Part shown: piece after piece, positions 16,704 through 25,456 of the stretch | Layout: the number at the start of each line of letters is the position of its first letter | Position numbering within the stretch: the stretch's first letter is position 1 | Assembly: GCF_019061125.1 (NCBI RefSeq) | Contig: NZ_JAHQYI010000001.1 | Span: 2,108,001 to 2,172,000, forward strand | Direction: 5' to 3' | DNA from: Microbacterium sp. NC79 | GTDB taxonomy: Bacteria; Actinomycetota; Actinomycetes; Actinomycetales; Microbacteriaceae | DNA length: 64,000 bases | Position numbers and translations under genes: made by a program | The notes under the pieces: generated by a model | Seen by the model: the letters and a program-made list of their open reading frames with translations, nothing else | Told to the model about the DNA's origin: nothing | Databases searched by the model: none

Positions 16704-18821
16704 TTAACCCTGGGCCTGAATTGCCGTAATGGCGACGGTGTTGACGATGTCGGCGACGAGCGCGCCACGCGACAGGTCGTTGATGGGCTTGTTCAATCCC
16801 TGCAGCACCGGGCCGATGGCGAGAGCCCCTGCCGAACGCTGCACGGCCTTGTACGTGTTGTTGCCGGTGTTGAGATCGGGGAACACAAAGACCGTGGCCT
16901 GCCCCGCGACGGGTGAGCCGGGCATTTTCTTCGCCGCGACGGCAGCATCCGTGGCGGCGTCGTACTGGATCGGCCCTTCGACGAGTAGTTCTGGCGCCCG
17001 TTCGCGTACCAAAACGGTGGCCTCGCGGACCTTATCGACGTCTGCTCCGGAACCAGAGTCTCCGGTTGAGTAGGACAGCATGGCGACGCGGGGGCTGATG
17101 CCGAATTGGCTTGCGGTGGCCGCGGACGATATCGCAATGTCGGCGAGCTGGTCGCTCGTGGGGTCGGGAATGACCGCACAGTCGCCGTACACCAGAACAC
17201 GGTCGGCAAGCGCCATCAAGAACACGCTCGAGACAACCGAGGTTCGCGGCTTGGTCTTGATGATTTCGAATGCCGGGCGAATCGTGTGCGCCGTGGTGTG
17301 TGCCGCGCCAGACACCATGCCGTCAGCGAGCCCCAGGTGCACCATCATGGTTCCGAAGTACGAAACATCGGTGACCGTGTCAGCCGCTTGCTCAAGGGTC
17401 ACGCCCTTGTGCGCGCGAAGGGCGGCGTACTCGGCGGCGAACTTAGCGACGTACTCCGGGTCGAACGGGCTCACGATGTGAGCACCTTCGAGCGAAACAC
17501 CGAGCTCCGTTGCCCTGGCGGTGATGGCATCCACATCGCCGAGGATCGTGAGGTCGGCCATATTGCGGGCAAGTACCGTCGACGCAGCCCGCAGAATGCG
17601 GTCGTCGTTGCCCTCGGGCAGCACGATGCGCTTGCGGTTGGCGCGGGCACGCTCGACGAGCGCGTATTCAAACATGAGCGGCGTGACGACGACGGGCTTA
17701 GCGAGGCCGACGGCTGCCGCGAGCGCTTCTTCGTCGACGTGCGCGCTAAACAGAGCGAGCGCGGTGTCGTAGCGGCGCTGTGCGTCAAGCTCCATCCGGC
17801 CGCGCGCGTTCATGACACGCACCGCGGTGTCGAACGTACCGAGGTCGGTGGTGATGATGGGAAGCGGCGACGAAAGTCCCTCGAGCAGACGGGTCACTTC
17901 ACCTGGCAACTCGAACGGGCCGTTCAGGATGACGGCGCTCATTGTCGGGAATGTGCCCGACTCATGTGCGAGCAGCGTCGCCAGCAAGACGTCAGTGCGG
18001 TCGGCGGCAATAACGACAGCAGCATCAGGAGTGAGTCGCGGCAACACGTTCACCATCGACATGCCTGCCACCACGACGCTGAGCACCTCACGAGTCAGGA
18101 GTTCGTGATCTCCGCGAATGAGAGTGCCGTCAACCGCGCGAATGATGTCACGCACCGAGGGTGCGACAAGTGTGCGGTCTTCTGGGATCGCCCAGACCGG
18201 AACGGTGCGGCCGAGGTCAGCTTCAATGGCTTGCCCCACGGCACCGGTAATCTCAGCAAGCGCATCGGGGTCGGCACGGTTCACGACGACGCCGAGGAGG
18301 TCGGCGCGGTCAGAAGCGAGTTCGGTCACCGCGAGGTCGGCTGCCTGCGCAACCTGCAGCGCGCTTCGTGCCGTCGTGGTTCCGAGTCGTTCCGCCTGAG
18401 CCTGTTGGTCGCGCCCGCCGAGCACAAGCAGCACGGGGGCACCGAGGTTGGCGGCAATGCGCGCATTGAAGCTGAGCTCTGCGGGGCTCGACACATCCGT
18501 GTAGTCGCTACCGAGAATGACGACGGCATCGCACTGCGCTTCGACGGCTTTGAACCGCGCGACGATCGTGGCGAGCGCCGTGTCCGGATCTGCGCGCACG
18601 TCGTCGTAGGTGGTTCCGATGCACTCGTCGTAGCTGAGGTCAGCGCCGTCGTGGGCGAGCAGCATCTCGAGCACATAGTCCGGCTCAGATGTGGAACGGG
18701 CAATCGCGCGAAATACGCCGACGCGGGGAGCAGATCGGGCCAGCGTTCGAAGAACGCCGAGAGCGATCGTTGATTTTCCGGAGTGTCCTTCGGCCGATGA
18801 GATGTAAATGCTCTGAGCCAC
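16704..18821 (-). CDS. pta: Phosphate acetyltransferase, long form
   Basis: Interconverts acetyl-CoA and acetyl phosphate. The 705-residue size and architecture are of the long form: a BioD-like P-loop domain at the N-terminus (YISSAEGHSGKSTIALG), a DRTGG-type central region and the C-terminal catalytic domain starting about residue 385 with NRKRIVLPEGNDDRILRAAS and containing MVSGAAHTTAHTIRPAF, YGDCAVIPDPTSDQLADIA and the late VFPDLNTGNNTYKAVQRSAGA. The start GTG lies 48 bases from the terminator of the SRP RNA gene. It is upstream of ackA on the same strand. Confidence 0.97.
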   Translation of the reverse strand: MAQSIYISSAEGHSGKSTIALGVLRTLARSAPRVGVFRAIARSTSEPDYVLEMLLAHDGADLSYDECIGTTYDDVRADPDTALATIVARFKAVEAQCDAVVILGSDYTDVSSPAELSFNARIAANLGAPVLLVLGGRDQQAQAERLGTTTARSALQVAQAADLAVTELASDRADLLGVVVNRADPDALAEITGAVGQAIEADLGRTVPVWAIPEDRTLVAPSVRDIIRAVDGTLIRGDHELLTREVLSVVVAGMSMVNVLPRLTPDAAVVIAADRTDVLLATLLAHESGTFPTMSAVILNGPFELPGEVTRLLEGLSSPLPIITTDLGTFDTAVRVMNARGRMELDAQRRYDTALALFSAHVDEEALAAAVGLAKPVVVTPLMFEYALVERARANRKRIVLPEGNDDRILRAASTVLARNMADLTILGDVDAITARATELGVSLEGAHIVSPFDPEYVAKFAAEYAALRAHKGVTLEQAADTVTDVSYFGTMMVHLGLADGMVSGAAHTTAHTIRPAFEIIKTKPRTSVVSSVFLMALADRVLVYGDCAVIPDPTSDQLADIAISSAATASQFGISPRVAMLSYSTGDSGSGADVDKVREATVLVRERAPELLVEGPIQYDAATDAAVAAKKMPGSPVAGQATVFVFPDLNTGNNTYKAVQRSAGALAIGPVLQGLNKPINDLSRGALVADIVNTVAITAIQAQG

Positions 18822-18868
18822 GCTCTAACCCTACGCTTGCGCCAGTGGCGACCCTGCCTAAAAAAGAA

Positions 18869-18884
18869 GGGCGCCGAAGCGCCC
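18869..18884 (-). terminator. Terminator of the SRP RNA gene
   Basis: On the minus strand the stem GGGCGC-TTCG-GCGCCC is followed at once by TTCTTTTTT, a classic rho-independent terminator. Confidence 0.88.
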
Positions 18885-18921
18885 AGGGTTCTCCGAAGAG
18901 TCGCCGCGAGAAAAGATTAAG

Positions 18922-19008
18922 ACCCTCCGCGCACCCGGCAGAGCCTGGTTACCCTTGCTACGTTTCCGTCCTGGGGGAGTTGGCCTGGATACCGCCGCGC
19001 GGAGAGCT
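18922..19008 (-). ncRNA. ffs: Signal recognition particle RNA, small bacterial type
   Basis: RNA scaffold of the SRP that pairs with Ffh. On the minus strand a terminal helix CTCCGCGC (19004-18997) pairs with GCGCGGAG (18932-18925). The apical domain reads CCCC-CAGG-ACG-GAAA-CGT-AGCA-AGGG, with the GNRA tetraloop and the CAGG/AGCA internal loop that is the SRP domain IV hallmark. The stretch CTCTGCCGGGTGCGCGGAG seen near the 3' side is also typical of actinobacterial SRP RNAs. A terminator follows. The exact ends are estimated; no ORF competes for the region. Confidence 0.9.
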
Positions 19009-19086
19009 GGTTCTATCTTACAGGCTTCTGACAGTGCTGTTGTCCGCTCCCCCGCTTTGCCGGTTCGCGCTAGCATCGAGCCAACA

Positions 19087-20109
19087 ATGACGTTGACCGT
19101 GATGGGTGGCCTGATGCAAGATTCTGAAGCTCGCGAACTGATGACCCCTGACGAGTTCCGCGCGCTTACGACGGCGATCACCGATTCTGTGGGAACCGTC
19201 ATTGATGGCAAGCCTGGCGCGCTCAGCGCCGCATTGGTGTGTCTGCTGGCCGAGGGTCATCTGCTCATCGAAGACGTTCCGGGGGTCGGCAAGACGATGC
19301 TCGCGAGGGCTTTGGCTTCATCGATGGATGCCGTCGTGCGTCGCATCCAGTTCACCCCCGACCTGTTGCCAGGCGACGTCACGGGCGTGTCGGTGTTCAA
19401 CCCGGTTACCCGTGAGTTTGAGTTCAAGCCTGGTGCGGTGTTCGCCAACATCGTGATCGCCGATGAGATTAACCGCGCCTCCCCCAAGACGCAGTCGGCA
19501 TTGCTTGAAGCCATGGAAGAACACCAGGTCACTGTCGATGGTGAGACGCACCAATTGCCTGCACCTTTTCTTGTCGTTGCGACGCAGAACCCGCTCGAGA
19601 TGGAAGGCACGTACGCGCTTCCGGAAGCTCAGCGCGACCGTTTCATGATGCGCCTGTCGATGGGGTATCCCGACGCCGCTGCAGAAATGGCGATGCTTCG
19701 TCAACGAGATGTGCGTAACCCGCTCGAAGGCGTGAAGGCCGTCGTCGACGCCGCCACCGTGCGCCGCCTGATTTGGTTCGCGCGCAACATTCACGTCTCC
19801 CCCGTTATTGAGTCGTACGCAGTGCAACTCATTCAGGCCACACGCACTCACCCGGAAGTGCGTCTGGGCGCAAGCCCGCGCGCAACCCTGCAGCTGGTGC
19901 GAGCGGCAAAAGTGTGGGCGGCGTTGAACGATCGCGCTTTTGTCATTCCGGATGACATCACCGATCTGCTCGAGCCGGTTCTGGCTCACCGGTTGATTCC
20001 GACGCGCGCGGTGTCTGGATCGCGATCGCGGTCGACGACCGATGCCGTCGCCGACATCCTGGCCTCCGTCGCCCGGTCAACACCTGTTCCCATCGCCACA
20101 CGGGGCTGA
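19087..20109 (+). CDS. MoxR-type AAA+ ATPase
   Basis: An AAA+ ATPase thought to act as a chaperone maturing protein complexes, usually with the DUF58 and transglutaminase proteins that follow it. Walker A is EDVPGVGKTMLARAL, Walker B is IVIADEINRASPKTQ and the sensor VVATQNPLEMEGTYALPEAQRDRF, all typical of MoxR. The frame is open further upstream into the SRP RNA promoter area; those residues are not family-like. I use the ATG at 19087 (340 residues), with ATGs at 19102 and 19114 equally possible. No clear ribosome site decides between them. Two bases separate it from the DUF58 gene. Confidence 0.93.
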   Translation: MTLTVMGGLMQDSEARELMTPDEFRALTTAITDSVGTVIDGKPGALSAALVCLLAEGHLLIEDVPGVGKTMLARALASSMDAVVRRIQFTPDLLPGDVTGVSVFNPVTREFEFKPGAVFANIVIADEINRASPKTQSALLEAMEEHQVTVDGETHQLPAPFLVVATQNPLEMEGTYALPEAQRDRFMMRLSMGYPDAAAEMAMLRQRDVRNPLEGVKAVVDAATVRRLIWFARNIHVSPVIESYAVQLIQATRTHPEVRLGASPRATLQLVRAAKVWAALNDRAFVIPDDITDLLEPVLAHRLIPTRAVSGSRSRSTTDAVADILASVARSTPVPIATRG

Positions 20110-20111
20110 GC

Positions 20112-21371
20112 ATGCAAACGCGGCTGGCCCTGACGTTTCGCGGATGGTGTGTGCTCATCATTGGTGCGATCGCTGTGTGGGGTGCCACCCTCATCGCGCT
20201 GCCGGATCTGGCCTACATCGGGTGCATCCTCCTCGCGGCGATCGCGGCCGCAGCTGCATGGCAGGTGATCGGTCGCAAGGCGGGCGAGCTGAGTCGGAGT
20301 GTGTCGACAGAACTTCTGTCGGTGGGACATGAGTCAACGATCGAAGTGCAGTTTCGCGCGCAAGCGCTGATGCCGACACCTGTCGGGCAATGCACAGACA
20401 CCTTGCCAGACGCCTTACGCGGAGACGCCACGGCGACCCTCCCTTCCATCGGATCAACGCTGAACCGTGGGGTGCAGACTCTCACAGTGCGCTATCCCGT
20501 AACCGGCGTGCGACGCGGCGTGCACCGGGTCGGCCCGCTCCGCGTGACCATCGCCGATCCGTTTGGCTTGCTTCGCCGCCACACATCGCTCGGCGACGCG
20601 ACGGCCATCACCATCGCCCCCGCCCTGGTTCCGCTTGCCGCACTGCCCGTCTCCGCAGGCGAGTCTGGCGGATCACTGCACTCCAGCACGTCGCACCTGG
20701 GTGAGGGAGCCGACAACCTGATCGCTCGGCCGTATGCTCCCGGTGATTCGATGCGCCGAATTCACTGGCGTGCGACCGCACATCGCGACCAGCTCATGGT
20801 GCGACAAGAGGAGAAGGAATCAACGCCTCGTGCGATCGTCATTTTGGATCGCGCTATCATGCGGTGGCAGCCACAGGCCGGACAATCCGACGCGAAAGAT
20901 CCCGCCTTTGAGACCACGCTGTCGCTGTGCGTTTCTGTTGCCGCGCGCCTCATGTACGAGGGGTACCTGGTCTACATCTGCGACCAGGACGGCATTGAGC
21001 TCTGCGACCCGCTCGCCGATGACGTCGATATCCCTGGCATGCTCAGCGCGTTCGCGACGCTGACTACGCGTGGAAGTGACCGTTGGGATCAACTGCGCAC
21101 GCTCGCCCCTGAAGGCGGGGCAGGGCCGGTGGTGTTGCTGACCCGTGGTGTGAGCCCGCACGAGGCAGCTGCGATTGCGCCTCTCGCCCACGCGTCGACA
21201 TTTGCCGTGCTGTTCGCTGCTGACTCTGACCCACACGCGCTCGACGAATGTCATCACGCGGGTTGGCGCACCAGCACGGTTGCGGCCGCCGCTATCGACA
21301 GGCGCGACGATGCGGTGCTGACGGCGTGGCTCACGGCGCTCGAACAGGGGGCGTCGCGTGTCGATTCGTGA
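20112..21371 (+). CDS. DUF58-domain membrane protein
   Basis: Two adjacent hydrophobic segments near the N-terminus (about residues 11-28 and 32-52) anchor a cytoplasmic domain of 419 residues in all. The DUF58 core is the stretch GEGADNLIARPYAPGDSMRRIHWRATAHRDQLMVRQEE at about residues 198-235, where the DS-x4-HW-x3-R pattern is the family signature; a von Willebrand A-like part follows with IVILDRAIM. The biochemical role is unknown; genes of this family sit with MoxR and transglutaminase genes, as here. The stop overlaps the next gene by 14 bases, so translation is coupled. Confidence 0.92.
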   Translation: MQTRLALTFRGWCVLIIGAIAVWGATLIALPDLAYIGCILLAAIAAAAAWQVIGRKAGELSRSVSTELLSVGHESTIEVQFRAQALMPTPVGQCTDTLPDALRGDATATLPSIGSTLNRGVQTLTVRYPVTGVRRGVHRVGPLRVTIADPFGLLRRHTSLGDATAITIAPALVPLAALPVSAGESGGSLHSSTSHLGEGADNLIARPYAPGDSMRRIHWRATAHRDQLMVRQEEKESTPRAIVILDRAIMRWQPQAGQSDAKDPAFETTLSLCVSVAARLMYEGYLVYICDQDGIELCDPLADDVDIPGMLSAFATLTTRGSDRWDQLRTLAPEGGAGPVVLLTRGVSPHEAAAIAPLAHASTFAVLFAADSDPHALDECHHAGWRTSTVAAAAIDRRDDAVLTAWLTALEQGASRVDS

Positions 21372-23820
21372 GGCGGAACCACGGATTGCGCCGGGTGCGT
21401 CGCCGTGGGATAGTGCGCAGGGCGTTGCCATGGGTGCGGTATCGGGGCTAGGCGCGTCGCCCGTTCGCCGTGCAAGACGGTCGGCACCCGATTTGCTGCT
21501 CAGTGGCCTCGCCGCGGCGCTCCTCACCGCAGGAATCTTTTCTCTGCTCGGCCCGATCATCGTGGGCCCATGGATCGTCACGTCGATCGTCGTCATTGTG
21601 ATTGTGTTCGGCGCTGGCTACCTGCTCAGGCGTCTTCACGTACCGCTCGCCGTGGTTCCGCTCGTGCAAATGGTGCTGTTGATCGGCGTGCTGACGCTGT
21701 TCTTCGCGCAGGCGACCGCTCTCTTCGGCGTGGTTCCGACGGATCGCACCGTTGAGTTGTTGCAGTGGCTCATGCCGCGCGCGGTGAATGACATCGTGTT
21801 CGGTATTGCGCCGATGGTGGCGTCTGAAGCACTCACCTTCGCCCTGGTAGCGGCCGCAGGGCTCTTAGCAATCGTGCTCGACGTGCTCGTCGTCAGCGCA
21901 CGGTTGCCGATCTTGGGCGGCGTTGCCGTTCTGATTGTGAGCCTTATTCCGCCACTCATCGTGCCGGGGCCCGTTAATCTGAACGCGCTTATCCCGATCG
22001 TGGTGCTGATGTTTTTGGCAACGCGACGCGTCACGGCGCTGGCCGAGCGTCGCCTTTCGCCTCAGGCTGAGCGCGGCGGCCCCGCAACGTCAGCTGCTGT
22101 CATGTTGGTGGCGGCACTCGTTGTCGGCGGCGCTGTTGCCCCGCTGATCGAGGGGCCGCGTTCGCAGATCATCCCCGGCTTCGGGCCGGCTATGAGCATC
22201 TCCCCGTCGCTGAGCCTGGGAGATGATCTCCGGCAACCGCGCGAAACCGATGTGCTCACCATCTCAAGCGACCGCACTACCCCCGCCTATCTGCGTATTT
22301 CGACGCTCAATACCTTCAACGGCAAGACATGGATCGCGAGCCCAGACACCGCAGCCGGATCGCTCGGCACCCTCGCCTCGACGCCCACTGTCGACGTGGC
22401 GCCAGATATGCGTGTGACGGAATACACCTCAGCGATCATCGTGAAGAATCTTGCGCTGGACTGGCTGCCGCTGCCCTACCCCGCCGTCAAAGTTTCTGGA
22501 TTGACGGGTGAGTGGCAAGCGGGAGGAGATACGCGCACAGCGCGTGCCGCCGACGAAGAGACCACCGCAGGCAACCAGACCTACACCGTGCTGAGTCGAG
22601 AAGTTCGTCCGTCTGCTGAGCAGATTCGTGCTGCGCAAACCGGCGCCGCGCGCTATCCGGACCTCGCTATCCTTCCTGCGGAGACGCCCGCCGTCGTCAG
22701 CGAGCTCGCCACGAGCGTGACCGCTGAAGCCACGAACGACTACGACCGACTTGTCGCGCTGCAAACCTGGTTCCGTTCATCGGAGTTTGAGTATTCACTC
22801 GACGCGCCCGTTGAAGATGGATTCGACGGCGACAGCATGGAGGCGATCGATCGTTTTCTGGAAGTGCGTGCCGGATACTGTGCACACTTCGCGGCAGCTT
22901 TCACCCTCATGGCGCGCTCACTCGACATGCCGGCGCGCATCGTGGTTGGGTTCTTGCCAGGCGAGTCAACCGACGATGTCGACGACGATAACCAGCGCAT
23001 CTTCAAGGTGACCTCGAGCCAGCTACACGCGTGGCCGGAAGTTTACTTTGAGGGCATCGGATGGGTGCCGTTTGAGCCGACGCCGTCGCTGGGTACGCCA
23101 ACGTCGTTTGCCGCCAGCCAGCCGGCGGACGCCGGTGGCACAGAGGTGGGCGCGACTGTCGCACCTACCGAAGCGCCGACCGTGCCCGATGAGACGGTGG
23201 CTCCGTCAGTCGCCCCGACAAGCGAAGCGTCATCGGGCACAAAAGCCGCGCCGTTCCCCTGGGTGCCGTTGCTGGTAGTCATCGTCGTCATTGCTCTGGT
23301 GCTGTTGATTCCGGCGGCGGCGCGCGCCGTGGTGCGATCGTCACGAACCAGCGCGATCCGTGAGGGCTCTGCCGTTGCTGCCTGGCGCGAAGTGGTCGCA
23401 ACCGCAGCCGACTACGGAATCGCACCATCGGCCATGATCTCTGCTCGAGAGACCGGTGTGCAGTTGGTGTCGCGCGGGGCGCCGAGCAGTGCGATAACGG
23501 CCCTGGTGACCGCGATCGAGCGCGCATCGTATGGTTCCGGACACACATGGGATGCCGACAACGGTGCCGCTATGGCTACCGCGGTGGGCGAGGTCCGCGC
23601 CGGGCTGCGTTCGCAAACCGATACCGCCCGGCGCATCATCGCTGTCCTGTTCCCCCGGTCTCTGGTCTCGATACCGTTGCTCAACATCGCCTCTCGCGGC
23701 GACCGTGCTGCATCGCGCAGAGATGATCAACTCGTCGGTGTGTTCGGCGCGACGATGGCCGGAGCTCGTACTCGCGGGCGAGGTCTGCGCAACCCGACCG
23801 ACACCGACGCAACGCGCTAG
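21358..23820 (+). CDS. TgpA-like transmembrane transglutaminase family protein
   Basis: An 820-residue membrane protein. After a short basic start, about six to seven hydrophobic segments span roughly residues 40-260 (DUF3488/TgpA N-terminal), a large extracytoplasmic domain follows, and a late membrane helix lies near residue 640. The transglutaminase core holds the cysteine in VRAGYCAHFAAAFTLMARSL at about residue 507, the histidine in SQLHAWPEVYFEGIGWVPFEP at about 561 and the aspartate-bearing following strand, so the Cys-His-Asp triad seems complete. A Thr/Ala/Pro-rich linker follows. It starts with GTG inside the DUF58 gene. Partner of the MoxR and DUF58 proteins by genome context; substrate unknown. 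Confidence 0.93.
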   Translation: MSIREAEPRIAPGASPWDSAQGVAMGAVSGLGASPVRRARRSAPDLLLSGLAAALLTAGIFSLLGPIIVGPWIVTSIVVIVIVFGAGYLLRRLHVPLAVVPLVQMVLLIGVLTLFFAQATALFGVVPTDRTVELLQWLMPRAVNDIVFGIAPMVASEALTFALVAAAGLLAIVLDVLVVSARLPILGGVAVLIVSLIPPLIVPGPVNLNALIPIVVLMFLATRRVTALAERRLSPQAERGGPATSAAVMLVAALVVGGAVAPLIEGPRSQIIPGFGPAMSISPSLSLGDDLRQPRETDVLTISSDRTTPAYLRISTLNTFNGKTWIASPDTAAGSLGTLASTPTVDVAPDMRVTEYTSAIIVKNLALDWLPLPYPAVKVSGLTGEWQAGGDTRTARAADEETTAGNQTYTVLSREVRPSAEQIRAAQTGAARYPDLAILPAETPAVVSELATSVTAEATNDYDRLVALQTWFRSSEFEYSLDAPVEDGFDGDSMEAIDRFLEVRAGYCAHFAAAFTLMARSLDMPARIVVGFLPGESTDDVDDDNQRIFKVTSSQLHAWPEVYFEGIGWVPFEPTPSLGTPTSFAASQPADAGGTEVGATVAPTEAPTVPDETVAPSVAPTSEASSGTKAAPFPWVPLLVVIVVIALVLLIPAAARAVVRSSRTSAIREGSAVAAWREVVATAADYGIAPSAMISARETGVQLVSRGAPSSAITALVTAIERASYGSGHTWDADNGAAMATAVGEVRAGLRSQTDTARRIIAVLFPRSLVSIPLLNIASRGDRAASRRDDQLVGVFGATMAGARTRGRGLRNPTDTDATR

Positions 23821-23956
23821 ATGGCGGGGGCGGCTCGCGCTGTTTGTGGGGTTATTTGCGGGGCTGTTTGCGGGAAGCCGGGCGGGTGAGGGAGACGCAC
23901 CCTGCTTGGCAATTTGTCACGTCGTGCGCAACTTTGGCGCGGCACGGCCGATGTGG

Positions 23957-23986
23957 TTCGCCGCACCCTCCGCGACAGGGTAGGCT
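23957..23986 (+). promoter_or_regulatory. Candidate promoter of tRNA-Ser
   Basis: A weak -35 (TTCGCC, 23957-23962) and a -10-like TAGGCT (23981-23986) are 18 bp apart, ending 18 bases before the tRNA. The 184-bp gap before the tRNA holds no ORF. Confidence 0.35.
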
Positions 23987-24004
23987 AGTCGAGGCTTACG
24001 CCAA

Positions 24005-24094
24005 GGAGAATTCGCCTAGTGGCCTATGGCGCACGCTTGGAAAGCGTGTTGGGTGTTAAAGCCCTCGGGGGTTCGAATCCCCCATTCTCCGCCA
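24005..24094 (+). tRNA. tRNA-Ser (GGA)
   Basis: A class II tRNA: acceptor GGAGAAT (24005-24011) pairs with ATTCTCC (24084-24090). The anticodon loop reads CTTGGAAAG with GGA, giving serine UCC/UCU decoding. A long variable arm (GTTGGGTGTTAAAGCCC region) precedes the T-loop GGTTCGAATCC. Discriminator G and an encoded CCA (24092-24094) follow. Confidence 0.97.
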
Positions 24095-24095
24095 C

Positions 24096-24136
24096 ATGAG
24101 TAACGCGTCGCCCCGCAGGGGTGGCGCGTTACTCAT
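24096..24136 (+). terminator. Terminator after tRNA-Ser
   Basis: A 12-bp perfect stem (24096-24107 with 24125-24136, ATGAGTAACGCG and its complement) starts two bases after the CCA end; the inner part CCCCGCAGGGG extends the hairpin. Only a short T-rich tail follows. Confidence 0.7.
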
Positions 24137-24154
24137 TTATCAGGCAGCGCCCTG

Positions 24155-24300
24155 CCACGACTCTGCTCGTGGTTCCGCACCCCCTGGTTCCGCACCTCTC
24201 CATGCCTTTCCGCCCCCCCCTGGCGCCACACTCTTCGTCGTGAGAACAGGAAAACACCGCGACAGCAGGAAAGTTCTGCGCGTTTCTTCCCGTTGTCGCG
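24155..24300. repeat. Intergenic repeat element: tandem TGGTTCCGCACCCC units and hairpins
   Basis: The 422-bp spacer 24095-24516 has no supportable gene. It holds a small inverted repeat CCACGA/TCGTGG (24155-24172), two units of TGGTTCCGCACCCC starting at 24170 and 24185, and a hairpin with a 7-bp outer stem CGCGACA/TGTCGCG (24258-24264, 24294-24300) plus inner pairs. A stretch TCGTGAGAACAGG at 24238-24250 resembles the right arm of the inverted repeat at 59364-59380. The rest, 24301-24516, shows nothing I can name. Confidence 0.55.
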
Positions 24301-24516
24301 ACATTTACCTCCCCTCAGGACATCGGGGCGGGGCTCGCAACCACGGCACAGTGCTGAAACCAGGCCGCGCGAGACCCCAATGCGTTGCAGCATATTTCGC
24401 GGATGCCGCCACTTTTTGCGCGTTTCGCGAGGCCCGGCTGCAAAACGCTCTCCCGCGCGACGAGGTTGTGTGGGAGGATCGACGCCCAAGGCCAGGTTCA
24501 ACGGTGAGGAGACGGC

Positions 24517-24864
24517 ATGAGCGAAATGAAGATGCCCGCGGCTGTGCAACACATGATCGATGCGATCAACGATGGCGACACCGATGCGTTTGTTGCGGCG
24601 TTCACAACAGACGGAACCATCAATGACTGGGGTCGAGTGCTGAGCGGCGAGAATGGGTTGCGGCAATGGGCCCGCACCGACGCCATCGGCGCGAACGCGG
24701 AGATGACCGTCATCACGGCCGTCACTCACGGAGCAACGACGCGCGTTAGGTTCGGCTGGTCGAGCGAGGCATTCAACGGCGAGTCATCGGGAGTCTTCGA
24801 AGTCGCCAACGACCTCGTCCGCAGTTTCAGCATCTTAGAAGCCGACGCCGAGCGCGCCGAATAG
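24517..24864 (+). CDS. NTF2-like/SnoaL-fold small protein
   Basis: A 115-residue cytosolic protein of the NTF2-like superfamily: the helix MIDAINDGDTDAFVAAFTTDGTIND with the aspartate-phenylalanine pattern opens it, then alternating strands (MTVITAVTHGATTRVRFGWS) fill the cone-shaped fold. Members include ketosteroid isomerases, polyketide cyclases and many uncharacterised stand-alone proteins; catalytic function cannot be read from the sequence. A GAGGAGACGGC ribosome site supports the ATG. It follows the tRNA-Ser spacer and is convergent with the YccF gene. Neighbours give no hint of its role. Confidence 0.8.
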   Translation: MSEMKMPAAVQHMIDAINDGDTDAFVAAFTTDGTINDWGRVLSGENGLRQWARTDAIGANAEMTVITAVTHGATTRVRFGWSSEAFNGESSGVFEVANDLVRSFSILEADAERAE

Positions 24865-24926
24865 CCCTCGCCTCGGCTGGCCGACTTACGCCTGTCTGCC
24901 CGTGGCGGGCGTGAAGGCCAACAGCG

Positions 24927-25328
24927 CTACGCTGCGTCGCCGAACGGGCTCTTTCGCGTCGACACGATGCGTGCTCCAAGCGGCATCAATGACACCGGAA
25001 TCAGCTTGAAGTCGGCGATCGCCATCGGAATACCAATAATCGTCAGGCAGAGCGCGATGCCGGAAATAATGTGCGCAAGTGCGAGCCACCAGCCCGCCAA
25101 GATGAGCCAAATCACGTTGCCGAGGAGCGAGGCGACGCCGGCGTTCTCTTTCGGGATGACAGTGCGCCCGAACGGCCAAATCGCGAACCACGCGATGCGG
25201 AATGACGCGATGCCCCAAGGGATGCCGATGATCGTAATCGACAACAAAACGCCGGCAAGCATATAGCCGAGGAAGAGAATCCAGCCGGACAACACCAGCC
25301 AGATGATGTTGAGAATGAAACGAATCAT
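24927..25328 (-). CDS. YccF-family inner membrane protein
   Basis: A 133-residue membrane protein made of two repeated YccF domains. The first reads NIIWLVLSGWILFLGYMLAG and GIPWGIASFRIAWFAIWPFGRTV, the second repeats NVIWLILAGWWLALAHIISG with GIPMAIADFKL; about four hydrophobic segments. I use the ATG at 25328; the open frame extends to 25445 but the extra residues are not family-like. Function is unknown; the family has been linked only loosely to ion or stress physiology. It is divergent from the epoxide hydrolase gene and separated by about 130 bases. Confidence 0.9.
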   Translation of the reverse strand: MIRFILNIIWLVLSGWILFLGYMLAGVLLSITIIGIPWGIASFRIAWFAIWPFGRTVIPKENAGVASLLGNVIWLILAGWWLALAHIISGIALCLTIIGIPMAIADFKLIPVSLMPLGARIVSTRKSPFGDAA

Positions 25329-25401
25329 GCGCCTATCGTTGCACGCGCTTTGCCGCTTCAAAAGCTCATCAACCCGAGATTCTTTCCACATTGACTTATT
25401 C

Positions 25402-25435
25402 AGCCTTACCTGCCAAGCTGACCAAGCAGGTGCTT
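25402..25435. promoter_or_regulatory. Possible regulatory repeat in the YccF/epoxide hydrolase spacer
   Basis: ACCTGC and GCAGGT (IR arms at about 25408-25413 and 25426-25431) flank direct CCAAG/CAAGC units in the divergent spacer. A regulator is not known; a chance occurrence is possible. Confidence 0.25.
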
Positions 25436-25456
25436 GGTAGCTCAACGAGGAGCGAC

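Noticed and set aside
17106..18773. Long open frame (555 codons) on the plus strand across pta
   Set aside because: It is antisense to a clear Pta and has an Arg/His/Val-rich composition with no family pattern; a GC-rich shadow.
24133..24729. 198-codon minus-strand frame in the spacer after tRNA-Ser
   Set aside because: It overlaps the better supported NTF2-like gene, is Arg-rich, and runs through terminator and repeat hairpins.
25391..25456. TTG start for the epoxide hydrolase
   Set aside because: The ATG at 25457 has a good ribosome site, and the extra residues are not family-like.
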